Shown here: positions 7,847 through 15,495 of the stretch, in pieces | How the letters are laid out: every line of letters starts with the position of its first letter | Position numbering within the stretch: the stretch's first letter is position 1 | Source: Candidatus Faecousia excrementipullorum | GTDB lineage: Bacteria > Bacillota > Clostridia > Oscillospirales > Oscillospiraceae | NCBI GenBank assembly: GCA_018712825.1 | Contig: DVGG01000017.1 | Span: forward strand, 20,066-84,065 | Direction: 5' to 3' | Length of the DNA: 64,000 bases | Program-made: the position numbers and the translations under genes | The notes under the pieces: model-generated | Told to the model about the DNA's origin: nothing | What the model saw: only the letters and a program-made list of their open reading frames with translations | Databases searched by the model: none

Positions 7847-8525
7847 GCCGGACAGAATTATCCCGGAGTGGCCGGAGGAAATCCGCAACCGGATTCGGAT
7901 TGGAGACTGGGAGGGGGACACCGTATACGGTGGGATTGGGAAAGGCGTATTGGTTACGCTGGTAGACCGGAAAAGCCGCTATACCAGGATTGGGCTGCTT
8001 ATGAAACGAGCTGCCGACGCAACCAGAGACGTGGTTGAGAAGCTGCTGGAAGGTCTGCCGGTAAAAAGTATCCGTTTTGATAACGGTTCCGAGTTCTCTG
8101 AGTTCCGCCAGTTAGAGGAGCACCTACATACGCTTGTCTACTTTGCCGAGCCCTATAAACCTTGGCAGTGGGGAACAAACGAGAATGCCTACTACTAAGG
8201 AATCTCTGAACAAATCGTCTGCGGCTGGACAGCGGATCTTTTTCGCCAGCCATGCAGAATGAAAAACAGGAAATACATACAGTATTCCCTGTTTTCCATT
8301 CTTTTGTCTGACAAAAAATCTCTCGCTGCCAGCTCTTGCCTATTTATTCAGAGCTTCCCTAACGATATGATTCGCTTCTTTTACCCGAAGGGCTTCGACT
8401 TCAGAACGGTTACGGAAACCGACATTGCCTCTGTTGAGGCGCTTCTGAATCACCGTCCGAGGAAATGTCTCGACTGGAAAACACCTTTTGAAGTTTTCTG
8501 GGAAAAAAGTGTTGCACTTGATTGA
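7847..8525 (+). pseudogene. IS30-family transposase remnant, 5'-truncated and interrupted
   Basis: The conceptual product starts inside the catalytic domain (RIGDWEGDTVYGG, LVDRKSRY, then RFDNGSEF) and reaches GTNENAYY, where a stop codon is created by an inserted 162-bp element (8198-8359). After it the reading resumes with MIRFFYPKGFDF and LNHRPRKCLDWKTPFEVF, the normal IS30 C-terminus. The N-terminal DNA-binding half is absent. The first two acidic residues of the DDE triad and the Glu of GTNEN are visible, but the gene cannot make an active enzyme. No intact IS ends were recognised. Confidence 0.88.
8198..8359 (-). mobile_element. MITE-like element copy 1, inside the IS30 remnant
   Basis: The 162-bp element has terminal inverted repeats, AGGAATCTCTGAA on the left and TTCAGAGCTTCCC on the right, and is flanked by TA on both sides (8196-8197 and 8360-8361). 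Inside, a stem pairs AGAATGaAAAACAGG with its complement around 8253-8300. It is the reverse orientation of the copies at 19387 and 39585. It has no coding capacity; TA flanks suggest mobilisation by an IS630/Tc1-like transposase, which is not in the window. Confidence 0.85.
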
Positions 8526-8689
8526 CAATCTGCCGTGGCTTGGGGCGCAGCCCCAAGACGGAGGGAGCCAGCGGGCGTATAGCCAGTTGGATTGCCAGAG
8601 AAGGAACCTCCCCAAAGCTATCCCATTTTCTCTGCCCATGGAAGGAAGCCGCCTGGTAAAATTGGAATAGAGTATCGGTAGTTATGAGC

Positions 8690-8780
8690 AAATACCACCC
8701 CAAAAGCAAACCGTCGGCTTACCGCCCGCAGGCTCCCTCAGTCACCCGCGGTGACAGCTCCCTCCCGGAGGGAGCTATGG
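8690..8780 (+). repeat. Palindromic repeat family A, variant copy
   Basis: GCAAATACCACCCCA, then GGCTCCCTCAGTCA, an inner stem TCACCCGCGGTGA and CAGCTCCCTCCCGGAGGGAG match the variant at 23340-23459. The rest of 8526-8690 shows no gene and no other clear structure. Confidence 0.75.
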
Positions 8781-8788
8781 GGACAGTG

Positions 8789-8834
8789 CAAAAAAGAGGC
8801 CCATTGCAAAATTAGCGTTTTGCAATGGGCCTCT
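8789..8834 (-). terminator. Intrinsic terminator of the GntR-ABC operon
   Basis: AGAGGCCCATTGCAAAA pairs perfectly with TTTTGCAATGGGCCTCT, and the minus strand continues with TTTTTT. It lies ten bases beyond the permease stop codon. Confidence 0.85.
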
Positions 8835-8843
8835 GGCTTCTTA

Positions 8844-9479
8844 TTAAAATTCTTTCTTTTGGTAGAAATGGATGGACAGCCTCCAGGAAAGGAGGTACAG
8901 CGCCAGGGTAACGCCAGCGGCTGCCAAAGCCACCACGACGGTATTTCCTATGGCCAATCCGGACAGGAAATCGGTTTGCCCCAGGGCAAAGCCAGCACCG
9001 CAAAGGGATGCAATCAGAACGATAAACAGCAGTCTTCCCTTCTCCGGGCCGAATTTGAAAGCCAAGGGCAGCAGAAAAGCAGGGGCAGCCACACCCAGCA
9101 CGAAGCAGAGCAATCCGGCTCCCAAAAATGCATCCGAATCAAAACCGTCCCCCAGGATCTGCCGCAGAGCCAAAACCCCCAGGCACACCAGAAGCACCCC
9201 GCCGTTGAAAATCAGCCCCATCAGATATTTGGCAGATACCAGCTGCGCCCGGGTATAGGGCAGGGTGCCGCTGTACTGCTCCCACTTGAAGTGGGCATCA
9301 TAGGAAAGCAGGCTCACAGGAAGCATTCCGGAAATCAAGACCGCATAAGTCAAGAAAAATAAATTTGCCTCGTCCAATATCGCCAACATGAGAAATATTG
9401 CCACCGCCACCAAAACCGCCCGGTAGTATTTGGCTGCCATATAAATATCTTTTCGCAACAAGCCTTTCATATCATCCAC
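8844..9479 (-). CDS. ABC-2 type transporter permease
   Basis: This 211-aa protein has six predicted membrane segments and the layout of an ABC-2 permease subunit, and it is the last gene of a three-gene operon behind a GntR regulator and an ATPase. It starts inside the end of the ATPase gene (8-base overlap), with AAAGGAG five bases before the ATG. YtrA-type operons often export or resist cell-wall antibiotics, so a peptide or lipid-II related substrate is plausible, but the substrate cannot be read from sequence. Confidence 0.85.
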   Translation of the reverse strand: MDDMKGLLRKDIYMAAKYYRAVLVAVAIFLMLAILDEANLFFLTYAVLISGMLPVSLLSYDAHFKWEQYSGTLPYTRAQLVSAKYLMGLIFNGGVLLVCLGVLALRQILGDGFDSDAFLGAGLLCFVLGVAAPAFLLPLAFKFGPEKGRLLFIVLIASLCGAGFALGQTDFLSGLAIGNTVVVALAAAGVTLALYLLSWRLSIHFYQKKEF

Positions 9480-10314
9480 GCTCCTTTACCAGGAAGATAA
9501 ACAGTTCTTCCGTATTCACAGTGCTGACATTCCAACCGGCGGGCACCAGATCCCGGCGGACCAGGGCCTGGACCCCGTAGGGGGAGATTTTCTTGCCCAG
9601 CACCGCCCCCGGCTCCAGATCCTCCAGCTGCTCCCGGGTGCAGAAAAGCAGGCCATAGGTTTCCAGCAGCCGGTCCTTCTCCTCACACAAAAGAAGCTCT
9701 CCCTGGTGCAAAATGGCGATGTAGTCGCAGATTTTCTCCAAATCGCTGACAATGTGGGAGGAAATCAAAACGCTGTGGGACTCCTTCCGGGTGAAGTCTG
9801 TGAGAATGTCCAGAATCTCCTCCCGCACCACCGGGTCCAGACCTGCGGTGGCCTCGTCCAGAATCAGAAGCCTGGGATGGTGGGAAAGGGCCACCGCCAG
9901 CCCCAGCTTCATTTTCATACCCTTGGACAGCTCCTTGAAAGGCTTTTTCTCCGGCAGTGAAAATCTGCCCAGGTACTGCCGGTAAAGACCTTCCTCCCAG
10001 CGGGTAAAGGTTCCGGCCATGATTTTTCCCACCTGCAAGGGGGTAAGGCACTCGGGGATGCCCACCTCGTCCAGCACCACCCCGATGTCCTGCTTGAGAA
10101 GGGGCAGATTCTTTTGGTTATCCTGCCCCAGAATGGTGACGGTGCCTTCGTCCTTTCGGATCATGTCCAGAATCAGCTTGATGGTGGTGCTCTTTCCGGC
10201 GCCGTTTTCTCCAATGAGCCCCAGAATACACCCGGAGGGCAATGTCAGGTTCAGGTTCCGGAGGCAAAACGCCCCATAATCTTTGGTCAGTCCTCGAATT
10301 TCCAATGCGTTCAT
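9472..10314 (-). CDS. ABC transporter ATP-binding protein
   Basis: The 280-aa ATPase shows Walker A GENGAGKST, the signature LSKGMKMKLGLA and Walker B LLILDEATAGLD in the normal order, plus a C-terminal extension of about 70 residues as in YtrB/EcsA-type exporters. It energises the permease encoded next. The ATG at 10314 is preferred because GGAGG stands seven bases before it; the ATG two codons earlier is only one base from that site. It overlaps the end of the GntR gene, which points to translational coupling. Confidence 0.9.
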   Translation of the reverse strand: MNALEIRGLTKDYGAFCLRNLNLTLPSGCILGLIGENGAGKSTTIKLILDMIRKDEGTVTILGQDNQKNLPLLKQDIGVVLDEVGIPECLTPLQVGKIMAGTFTRWEEGLYRQYLGRFSLPEKKPFKELSKGMKMKLGLAVALSHHPRLLILDEATAGLDPVVREEILDILTDFTRKESHSVLISSHIVSDLEKICDYIAILHQGELLLCEEKDRLLETYGLLFCTREQLEDLEPGAVLGKKISPYGVQALVRRDLVPAGWNVSTVNTEELFIFLVKERG

Positions 10315-10316
10315 GG

Positions 10317-10688
10317 TCATTCCTCCATCATCAGGCGGAACATCTCCGCCAGCTCGGCTTTACTCAGGTTACAGGCTGCACCAAGGCTCAGAATTTCTCC
10401 CATAAGGGCCTCGATTTTCTTTAAGTGTTCCTCCCGGAGCAGCTCCACGTTTTTCGCCGCCACAAAGCAGCCCTTCCCGGGAACGGTATACACAAAGCCC
10501 TCCCGCTCCAGCTCGTCATAGGCCCGCTTGGTGGTGATGACGCTGATGCGCAAATCCTTGGCAAGGCTGCGGATAGACGGGAGCATTTCGTTTTCCCCCA
10601 GCTCTCCCGAGAGAATCCGGTTTTTCAGCTGGGTAAAAATCTGGTCGTAAATGGGTGCGCCGCTTTTGTTGTCAATAAAGAGATTCAC
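10317..10688 (-). CDS. GntR-family regulator, YtrA subfamily
   Basis: The 123-aa protein has an N-terminal winged helix (PIYDQIFTQLKNRI, LPSIRSLAKDLRIS, TTKRAYDELEREGF) and only a short helical tail, which is the hallmark of the YtrA subfamily that controls neighbouring ABC genes. A palindrome over its own -10 element supports autoregulation of the whole operon. GGAGGGG precedes the ATG. Confidence 0.93.
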   Translation of the reverse strand: MNLFIDNKSGAPIYDQIFTQLKNRILSGELGENEMLPSIRSLAKDLRISVITTKRAYDELEREGFVYTVPGKGCFVAAKNVELLREEHLKKIEALMGEILSLGAACNLSKAELAEMFRLMMEE

Positions 10689-10708
10689 CCCATCCCCTCC
10701 TTGTTTTA

Positions 10709-10749
10709 CTGTGTATAAACAGTATATACAGTAAACACAGTTTTGTCAA
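10709..10749 (-). promoter_or_regulatory. Promoter and operator of the GntR-ABC operon
   Basis: On the minus strand a -35 TTGACA (10749-10744) and a -10 TATACT (10726-10721) are 17 bases apart. A partial palindrome, CTGTGT-x-TA at one end and TA-x-ACACAG at the other around a TATATA centre (10709-10740), covers the -10 and start site. This is the expected position for repression by the YtrA-like protein. Confidence 0.7.
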
Positions 10750-10761
10750 GTCCTTTTTTCC

Positions 10762-10791
10762 TTGACAAAGGGCTCACGGGCATTTTATACT
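10762..10791 (+). promoter_or_regulatory. Promoter of the acetyltransferase gene
   Basis: TTGACA (10762-10767) and TATACT (10786-10791) are 18 bases apart, divergent from the GntR operon promoter. Confidence 0.75.
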
Positions 10792-10825
10792 GATACCATT
10801 CCATTTTTCCAAAGAAGGATGCCCC

Positions 10826-11389
10826 ATGAACGCCCGAATTGATATCACCAATGTCACGCTGAAAACCAAGCGGCTGACCCTCCGGCCCTGGCAGGAGGAG
10901 GATTTGCAGGATCTTTACGACTATGCCCATGTAGAGGGCGTGGGGCAGATGGCAGGCTGGAACCCCCACAAGGATTTGCAGGAGTCCCGGCAGATTCTGA
11001 AACTTTTTATAGAGGGAAAGCGCACCTTTGCCCTGGAATATGAGGGAACCGTCATCGGCTCTCTGGGTGTTGAGGAATACCAGGAGGCGCACTACCCCGA
11101 ACTGGCGGAGCTTTCCGGCCGGGAAATCGGGTATGTCCTGTCCAAGGCCTATTGGGGTCAGGGCCTGATGCCGGAGGCGGTGCAGGCGGTGATGAATTAC
11201 CTGTTTGGAACTGTCAAGCTGGACTTTCTTCTGGTAGGCCACTTTGACTGGAACCGCCAGTCCGCCCGGGTTATCGAAAAATGCGGATTCCGGTATATCA
11301 AGACGGTTCCCTACGAAACCCGGTACGGCACCGTGGAAAATTCTGTGGAGAGTATTTTGTACCGCTCTGATTATTTGGACAAGGTGTAG
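10826..11389 (+). CDS. GNAT-family N-acetyltransferase, RimJ/RimL type
   Basis: The 187-aa protein carries an N-terminal LKTKRLTLRPWQEED strand-helix start and an acetyl-CoA binding region with GYVLSKAYWGQGLMPEA and the C-terminal NRQSARVIEKCGFRY. These are the typical features of RimJ/RimL-like acetyltransferases that act on protein N-termini or small amines. The true acceptor is unknown. AAGGA lies seven bases before the ATG. It is a single-gene unit followed by a GC-rich hairpin. Confidence 0.9.
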   Translation: MNARIDITNVTLKTKRLTLRPWQEEDLQDLYDYAHVEGVGQMAGWNPHKDLQESRQILKLFIEGKRTFALEYEGTVIGSLGVEEYQEAHYPELAELSGREIGYVLSKAYWGQGLMPEAVQAVMNYLFGTVKLDFLLVGHFDWNRQSARVIEKCGFRYIKTVPYETRYGTVENSVESILYRSDYLDKV

Positions 11390-11395
11390 AAAAAC

Positions 11396-11423
11396 GCCCC
11401 CGGCACTCTTCCGTGCCGGGGGC
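11396..11423. terminator. GC-rich hairpin after the acetyltransferase gene
   Basis: GCCCCCGGCAC pairs with GTGCCGGGGGC. The T-run is on the minus-strand side, so it may also stop transcripts arriving from the tRNA-Ser gene. Confidence 0.65.
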
Positions 11424-11437
11424 GGTCAGTGTGAAAA

Positions 11438-11540
11438 GTGAAAGGAAATAAATCCACCCACGCCCGCAGGCATTTCACATTGGGAAGCAATCTTTCACGC
11501 CCGAAGGGCATTTCACAAATCCCCAAGGATTTATTTCACT
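11438..11540. repeat. Long imperfect inverted repeat with TTTCAC motifs
   Basis: GAAATAAATCC (11445-11455) is the exact complement of GGATTTATTTC (11527-11537), and the 71 bases between them contain repeated CATTTCAC and TTTCACGCCCG segments that can pair further. No gene is present. It resembles other AT-rich intergenic motifs of this window and its role is unknown. Confidence 0.6.
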
Positions 11541-11580
11541 GAAAAAGCACCTTTCGTCCGAAGGACAAAAGGTGCTTTTT
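11541..11580. terminator. Terminator next to tRNA-Ser
   Basis: AAAAAGCACCTTT and AAAAGGTGCTTTTT form a hairpin with T-runs on both strands. On the minus strand it follows the tRNA gene directly. Confidence 0.75.
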
Positions 11581-11581
11581 C

Positions 11582-11673
11582 TGGCGGAGTGAGAGGGATT
11601 TGAACCCTCGCGCGGCTTTTGACCGCCTACTCCCTTAGCAGGGGAGCCCCTTCGGCCTCTTGGGTATCACTCC
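11582..11673 (-). tRNA. tRNA-Ser (anticodon GCT)
   Basis: The minus strand begins GGAGTGA and ends TCACTCC plus G and an encoded CCA. The anticodon loop reads CTGCTAA (anticodon GCT), the T-arm GAGGGTTCAAATCCCTC is intact, and the long variable arm GGCGGTCAAAAGCCGC is typical of serine tRNA. The length is 92 bases with CCA. Confidence 0.95.
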
Positions 11674-11760
11674 GAATAAAAAGACAATATTTTCAAGCCT
11701 GAGTATTCTACCATATACCACCCGGTTTGTCAAGCATTCCAAAAACAATTCTTCTTCCGG

Positions 11761-11815
11761 ATTGTAAACCACTTTCAAATCTATGGTTTACAATCCGTCA
11801 GATATATGCTATACT
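11761..11815 (+). promoter_or_regulatory. BirA operator overlapping the bioY-birA promoter
   Basis: ATTGTAAACC (11761-11770) and GGTTTACAAT (11785-11794) are perfect inverted arms separated by 14 bases, the known arrangement of Firmicutes BirA sites. The right arm contains the -35 TTTACA (11787-11792), 17 bases before the -10 TATACT (11810-11815). Biotinyl-AMP-loaded BirA should therefore block the promoter when biotin is plentiful. Confidence 0.88.
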
Positions 11816-11845
11816 TTTTACAGAAAAAGGAAAAGGAGCGTCCCT

Positions 11846-12415
11846 ATGGAAAATTCCCTGAAAATCCGCAAGCTTACCTATGTGGCTCTTTTTGCCGTTG
11901 TCATGGCAATCTGCGCCCAGATTATGATTCCCGGGCCGGTGCCCTTCACCATGCAGACCTTCGGTGTGTTCATCGCCGTGGGGGTGCTGGGGGGACAGCT
12001 GGGCTCTGCCGCTGTGTTTTTGTACCTGATTATGGGCGCCGTGGGGCTGCCGGTGTTTGCCGGGATGAAGGGCGGACTGGGAGCGCTGGTAGGCGTCACC
12101 GGCGGCTACATTTTTGGCTTTTTGGCCTCGGCTCTTGTGATGTGGGGCATGGAGAAGCTCCTGGGGCGGAAGCCCTGGGCGTTGGCCATCTCCATGGTGG
12201 CAGGGTTACTTGCCTGCTATGCCCTGGGTACCGGCTGGTTTCTCCTGGTCTACACCCGGAACACGGGAGCCATCGGCCTGTGGGCGGTGCTTCTCAAATG
12301 CGTCATTCCCTACATCATCCCGGATCTTATCAAGGTGGCTTTGGCCCTGGCCCTGTGCAGCCGGCTATCTGCCGCTTTGAAGCTTCATAAAGGAGTTCGC
12401 CATGACCCTTCGTGA
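11846..12415 (+). CDS. bioY: Biotin transporter, ECF S component
   Basis: The 189-aa membrane protein has six hydrophobic segments and the BioY features QIMIPGPVPFTMQTFGV and GGYIFGF. It captures biotin and works with a shared ECF energising module, which is not in this window. The ATG at 11846 follows AAGGAG by seven bases. It overlaps birA by 14 bases and is controlled by the BirA operator directly upstream, forming a simple feedback loop on biotin uptake. Confidence 0.94.
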   Translation: MENSLKIRKLTYVALFAVVMAICAQIMIPGPVPFTMQTFGVFIAVGVLGGQLGSAAVFLYLIMGAVGLPVFAGMKGGLGALVGVTGGYIFGFLASALVMWGMEKLLGRKPWALAISMVAGLLACYALGTGWFLLVYTRNTGAIGLWAVLLKCVIPYIIPDLIKVALALALCSRLSAALKLHKGVRHDPS

Positions 12416-13379
12416 GAAAATTCTGGCGCTTTTTGAAAGCAGCAAGGGGCAGTATTTTTCCGGGGAGGAGATTGGAAAAGCCCTGAATGTCTCCCGGGCC
12501 GGGGTGTGGAAGGCTGTGAAAGCCTTGCAGCAGGAGGGCTATCCCATCCACGCCGTTCCCAACAAGGGCTACTGCCTATCCCGGGATTCGGACATTCTCT
12601 CCTGCCAGGGGGTGCAGAAGTATCTGCGGCACCAAGCCCTTCGGGTGCAGGTGCAGGACAGGGTGAACTCCACCAATCAGGCGGTGAAGGCGCTGGCCCA
12701 GGAAAAGGCCCCGGAGGGCACGGCGGTGGTTGCCGGCTGTCAGGAGGCAGGAAAGGGCCGGTACGGACGCTCCTTCTACTCCCCCCAGGGCTCCGGCGTT
12801 TATCTGAGCCTTCTGCTGCGGCCCCGGGACTGGTCCCCGGAATCCTCCCTGGGGCTTACCACCATGGCTGCGGTGGCTGTCTGCCGGGCCATTGAAGCAG
12901 TTTCCGGGGAGCATCCCCAGGTGAAGTGGGTAAATGATATCTATCTCCACGGGAAAAAGGTCTGCGGGATTCTCACAGAAGGGGCCTTTTCCATGGAAAA
13001 CGGTATGCTGGAATACGGCATTGTGGGCATTGGGGTAAATGTCTACACCCCGGCTGAGGGCTTCCCCCCGGAGCTGCAGGGCATTGCCGGGCCGGTATTC
13101 TCCAGGACGTTTCCCGACGGAAAGAACCGTCTGGCAGGGGAAATTCTCAATCAGCTGATGGACTGCTACCAAAATCCCGACCCTTTGGGGCATTTGCAGT
13201 CCTACCGGGACTACAGTCTGGTGCTGGGAAAGGCGGTGGAGGTCATCACCCCCACAGGGCCCATCCCCGCCACAGCCCTTTCTATCGACGAGCACTTCCG
13301 GCTGGTGGTGCGCTACTCCGACGGCCGGGAGGCTGCCCTGTCCCAGGGGGAAGTAAGTGTGCGCCCCGGAAAAGAATAA
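12402..13379 (+). CDS. birA: Bifunctional biotin-protein ligase and biotin repressor
   Basis: The 325-aa protein has an N-terminal winged helix (residues 1-65, with NVSRAGVWKAVKALQQEGY) and a ligase domain with the GKGRYGRSFYSP adenylate loop, the KWVNDIYL catalytic segment and GIGVNV. It joins biotin to acyl carrier proteins and represses biotin genes. The overlap with bioY and the operator before bioY show that it regulates its own operon. Confidence 0.95.
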   Translation: MTLREKILALFESSKGQYFSGEEIGKALNVSRAGVWKAVKALQQEGYPIHAVPNKGYCLSRDSDILSCQGVQKYLRHQALRVQVQDRVNSTNQAVKALAQEKAPEGTAVVAGCQEAGKGRYGRSFYSPQGSGVYLSLLLRPRDWSPESSLGLTTMAAVAVCRAIEAVSGEHPQVKWVNDIYLHGKKVCGILTEGAFSMENGMLEYGIVGIGVNVYTPAEGFPPELQGIAGPVFSRTFPDGKNRLAGEILNQLMDCYQNPDPLGHLQSYRDYSLVLGKAVEVITPTGPIPATALSIDEHFRLVVRYSDGREAALSQGEVSVRPGKE

Positions 13380-13381
13380 GC

Positions 13382-13417
13382 GCAAAAACCAGCTCCTCCC
13401 GGGGCTGGTTTTGCTTT
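13382..13417 (+). terminator. Terminator after birA
   Basis: GCAAAAACCAGC pairs with GCTGGTTTTGC and is followed by a short T-rich stretch, directly after the birA stop. Confidence 0.7.
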
Positions 13418-13592
13418 CCACATCGGTTTTCTGGATATGGAGAATGCCTGCTGTGAATCCCTCAGTCAAAAATCAAAGATTTTTGCCAGCTCCCTTTCGC
13501 AAGGGAGCCTTTGGTGCCGATACCGGGCATTGGAGGGGCAGTAACGATTTGCAGAAGATTACCGTGGGAAATTGTCAGCGGCCACTGGCCGC
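13418..13592. repeat. Repeat family A copy followed by reverse family B copy
   Basis: 13418-13517 carries GTGAATCCCTCAGTCA, an inner AAAATCAAAGATTTT stem and CCAGCTCCCTTTCGCAAGGGAGCC (family A). From 13518 a reversed family B element follows: GATACCGGGCATTGGAGGGG, CAGTAACGATTTGCAGAAG, ATTACCGTG and a GCGGCC/GGCCGC stem. No gene is seen in 13380-13669 apart from these. Confidence 0.8.
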
Positions 13593-13669
13593 CGGCGGTA
13601 CGCCGCATTTGATTTTTTGTTTCAACGGTGCTATGATAAGGGAAATTCTACTCAACAGGAGTGTTTGCT

Positions 13670-15457
13670 ATGAAAACCGTTCCTCAGCGTTTGGCCGACC
13701 TTCGGGCGGCTATGGAAAAATCCGGCTGCCATGCCTATCTCATGCCCAGCTCCGACCCCCACGCCAGCGAATACGCCCCGGCTCATTACACCGCCTGGGA
13801 GTATTTCTCCGGCTTCTCCTGTGAAAACGCCAATCTGGTGGTGACTTTACAGGAGGCCGCCCTGTGGGTGGACGGCCGGTTCTTTGGAGCTGCCGATGCC
13901 GCATTGGCCGGCACCGGCGTGGCCTCCATGCACATGGGGGTCAAGGGTGTGCCCACTTTGTCTGAGTACCTCACGGAAAAATTGCAGCCCGGGCAGGTGC
14001 TGGGCTACACGGCGGAGGTTATGCCCCTGAGCCAGCTGCGGCGGCTGGAGGCTTTGGCGAAGAAGGAGGGTTTTGCCCTCTCCCCCCAGCCTCTGGTGGA
14101 CGAGGTCTGGACGGAGGACAGACCTGCCCTGCCTGCCACCCCTGTGTGGCTCCTGGACACCCGGTATGCCGGGCTTTCCCCGGCGGAAAAGCTGACAAAG
14201 CTCCGGGAAGCTTTGGTTCAGCAGGAGGCTGACGCCATGGTGGTCACCCGGCTGGACAGCGTAGCCTGGCTGCTGAATCTCCGGGCTGAGGACATTGACC
14301 ACACCCCCTACGCCCTGGCCTTTGCCTATGTGGACATGGACAAGGCTGTACTCTTCACCGATTGCAGCCGGGTTCCCCAGGAGGTCAAGGACGCCCTTGC
14401 CCAGGCCGGGGTCTCCCTGGAAGATTACCAGGCTCTGCCCGGCTATATCGGGGAAATTTCCCAGCCCCGGACGGTGCTTTTTGAGCCGGGCAGTCTCAAC
14501 GCCGCCCTTTACAATGCCCTCCGGGAAAATCCCGCCTGCACCCTTCTGGAAAAGGCCGACCCCATCAGCATGATGAAAGCGGTGAAGAACGAGACGGAAA
14601 TCGCCGCCACCCGGCAGGCTCACCTTTCTGACGGCGCCGCCATGGTGCGCTTCCAGATGGAGCTGGAAAAGCGGCTCTCTAATGGAGAAATCCTCCGGGA
14701 GACGGATGTGGATGAAATTCTCCTGCGGCATCGGAGCCGGGGAGAGGGCTTCCTCTTCCCCAGCTTCTCCACCATCGCCGCCTGGGGCCCCAACGCCGCC
14801 ATGATGCACTATGCCCCCAAGGCCGGCGCTGATGCCCAGATTGGCACCGATGGTTTCCTGCTGGTGGACTGCGGCGGCACCTACTATCAGGGCACCACGG
14901 ACATCACCCGCACCTATGCCATCGGGGACATCTCCGAAGCCCACAAGCTGGCCTACACCCGGGTGCTCCGGTGCCACATTGATGTGGCTATGGCGGTGTG
15001 GCAGGCCGGGGCTACCGGCGGGGAGCTGGATATGCTGGCCCGGCAGCCCATGTGGCGGCATATGCTTGACTACCGCTGCGGCACCGGACACAGCGTCTCC
15101 CATGTGGGGGCTGTCCACGAAGGGCCCCATGGTCTTCGTCCCCACAACGCCGTGGCCTTCCAGCCGGGCATGATCGTCACCGACGAGCCGGGTATCTACG
15201 AAGAAGGCGAAGTGGGCATCCGGGTGGAAAACGAGCTTTTGTGTGTGGAGGCCGGGGAAAGTCCCTACGGCCGGTTCCTGAAATTTGAGCCCATCACCTT
15301 CTGCCCCATGGATGTAAGCTGCGTGCTGCCGGAGGAGCTGACGAAGGAGGAGCGGCAGTGGCTCAATGTCTACCACGCCCAGGTGCTGGAGAAGCTCTCC
15401 CCCCTGCTGACCGGCGAGGAAATCGCCTGGCTCACCACAAAGTGCGCACCTATCTAA
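13670..15457 (+). CDS. M24-family Xaa-Pro aminopeptidase, long form
   Basis: The 595-aa enzyme has two N-terminal creatinase-like domains and a C-terminal pita-bread domain. The metal ligands are visible: the two Asp of VDCGGTYYQGTTDITRTYA, the His of CGTGHSVSHVG and the two Glu of DEPGIYEEGEVGIRVENE. It removes an N-terminal residue before proline, likely in the cytoplasm as no signal peptide is seen. The length matches the three-domain form found in Clostridia and eukaryotes. AGGAG stands eight bases before the ATG at 13670. The gene stands alone and ends in a bidirectional terminator. Confidence 0.93.
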   Translation: MKTVPQRLADLRAAMEKSGCHAYLMPSSDPHASEYAPAHYTAWEYFSGFSCENANLVVTLQEAALWVDGRFFGAADAALAGTGVASMHMGVKGVPTLSEYLTEKLQPGQVLGYTAEVMPLSQLRRLEALAKKEGFALSPQPLVDEVWTEDRPALPATPVWLLDTRYAGLSPAEKLTKLREALVQQEADAMVVTRLDSVAWLLNLRAEDIDHTPYALAFAYVDMDKAVLFTDCSRVPQEVKDALAQAGVSLEDYQALPGYIGEISQPRTVLFEPGSLNAALYNALRENPACTLLEKADPISMMKAVKNETEIAATRQAHLSDGAAMVRFQMELEKRLSNGEILRETDVDEILLRHRSRGEGFLFPSFSTIAAWGPNAAMMHYAPKAGADAQIGTDGFLLVDCGGTYYQGTTDITRTYAIGDISEAHKLAYTRVLRCHIDVAMAVWQAGATGGELDMLARQPMWRHMLDYRCGTGHSVSHVGAVHEGPHGLRPHNAVAFQPGMIVTDEPGIYEEGEVGIRVENELLCVEAGESPYGRFLKFEPITFCPMDVSCVLPEELTKEERQWLNVYHAQVLEKLSPLLTGEEIAWLTTKCAPI

Positions 15458-15460
15458 TCG

Positions 15461-15494
15461 AAAACCGCTGTCCCGGAATGGGACAGCGGTTTTT
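15461..15494. terminator. Bidirectional terminator between convergent genes
   Basis: AAAACCGCTGTCC pairs with GGACAGCGGTTTT, with T-runs on both strands, between the peptidase and the aldo/keto reductase. Confidence 0.85.
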
Positions 15495-15495
15495 C

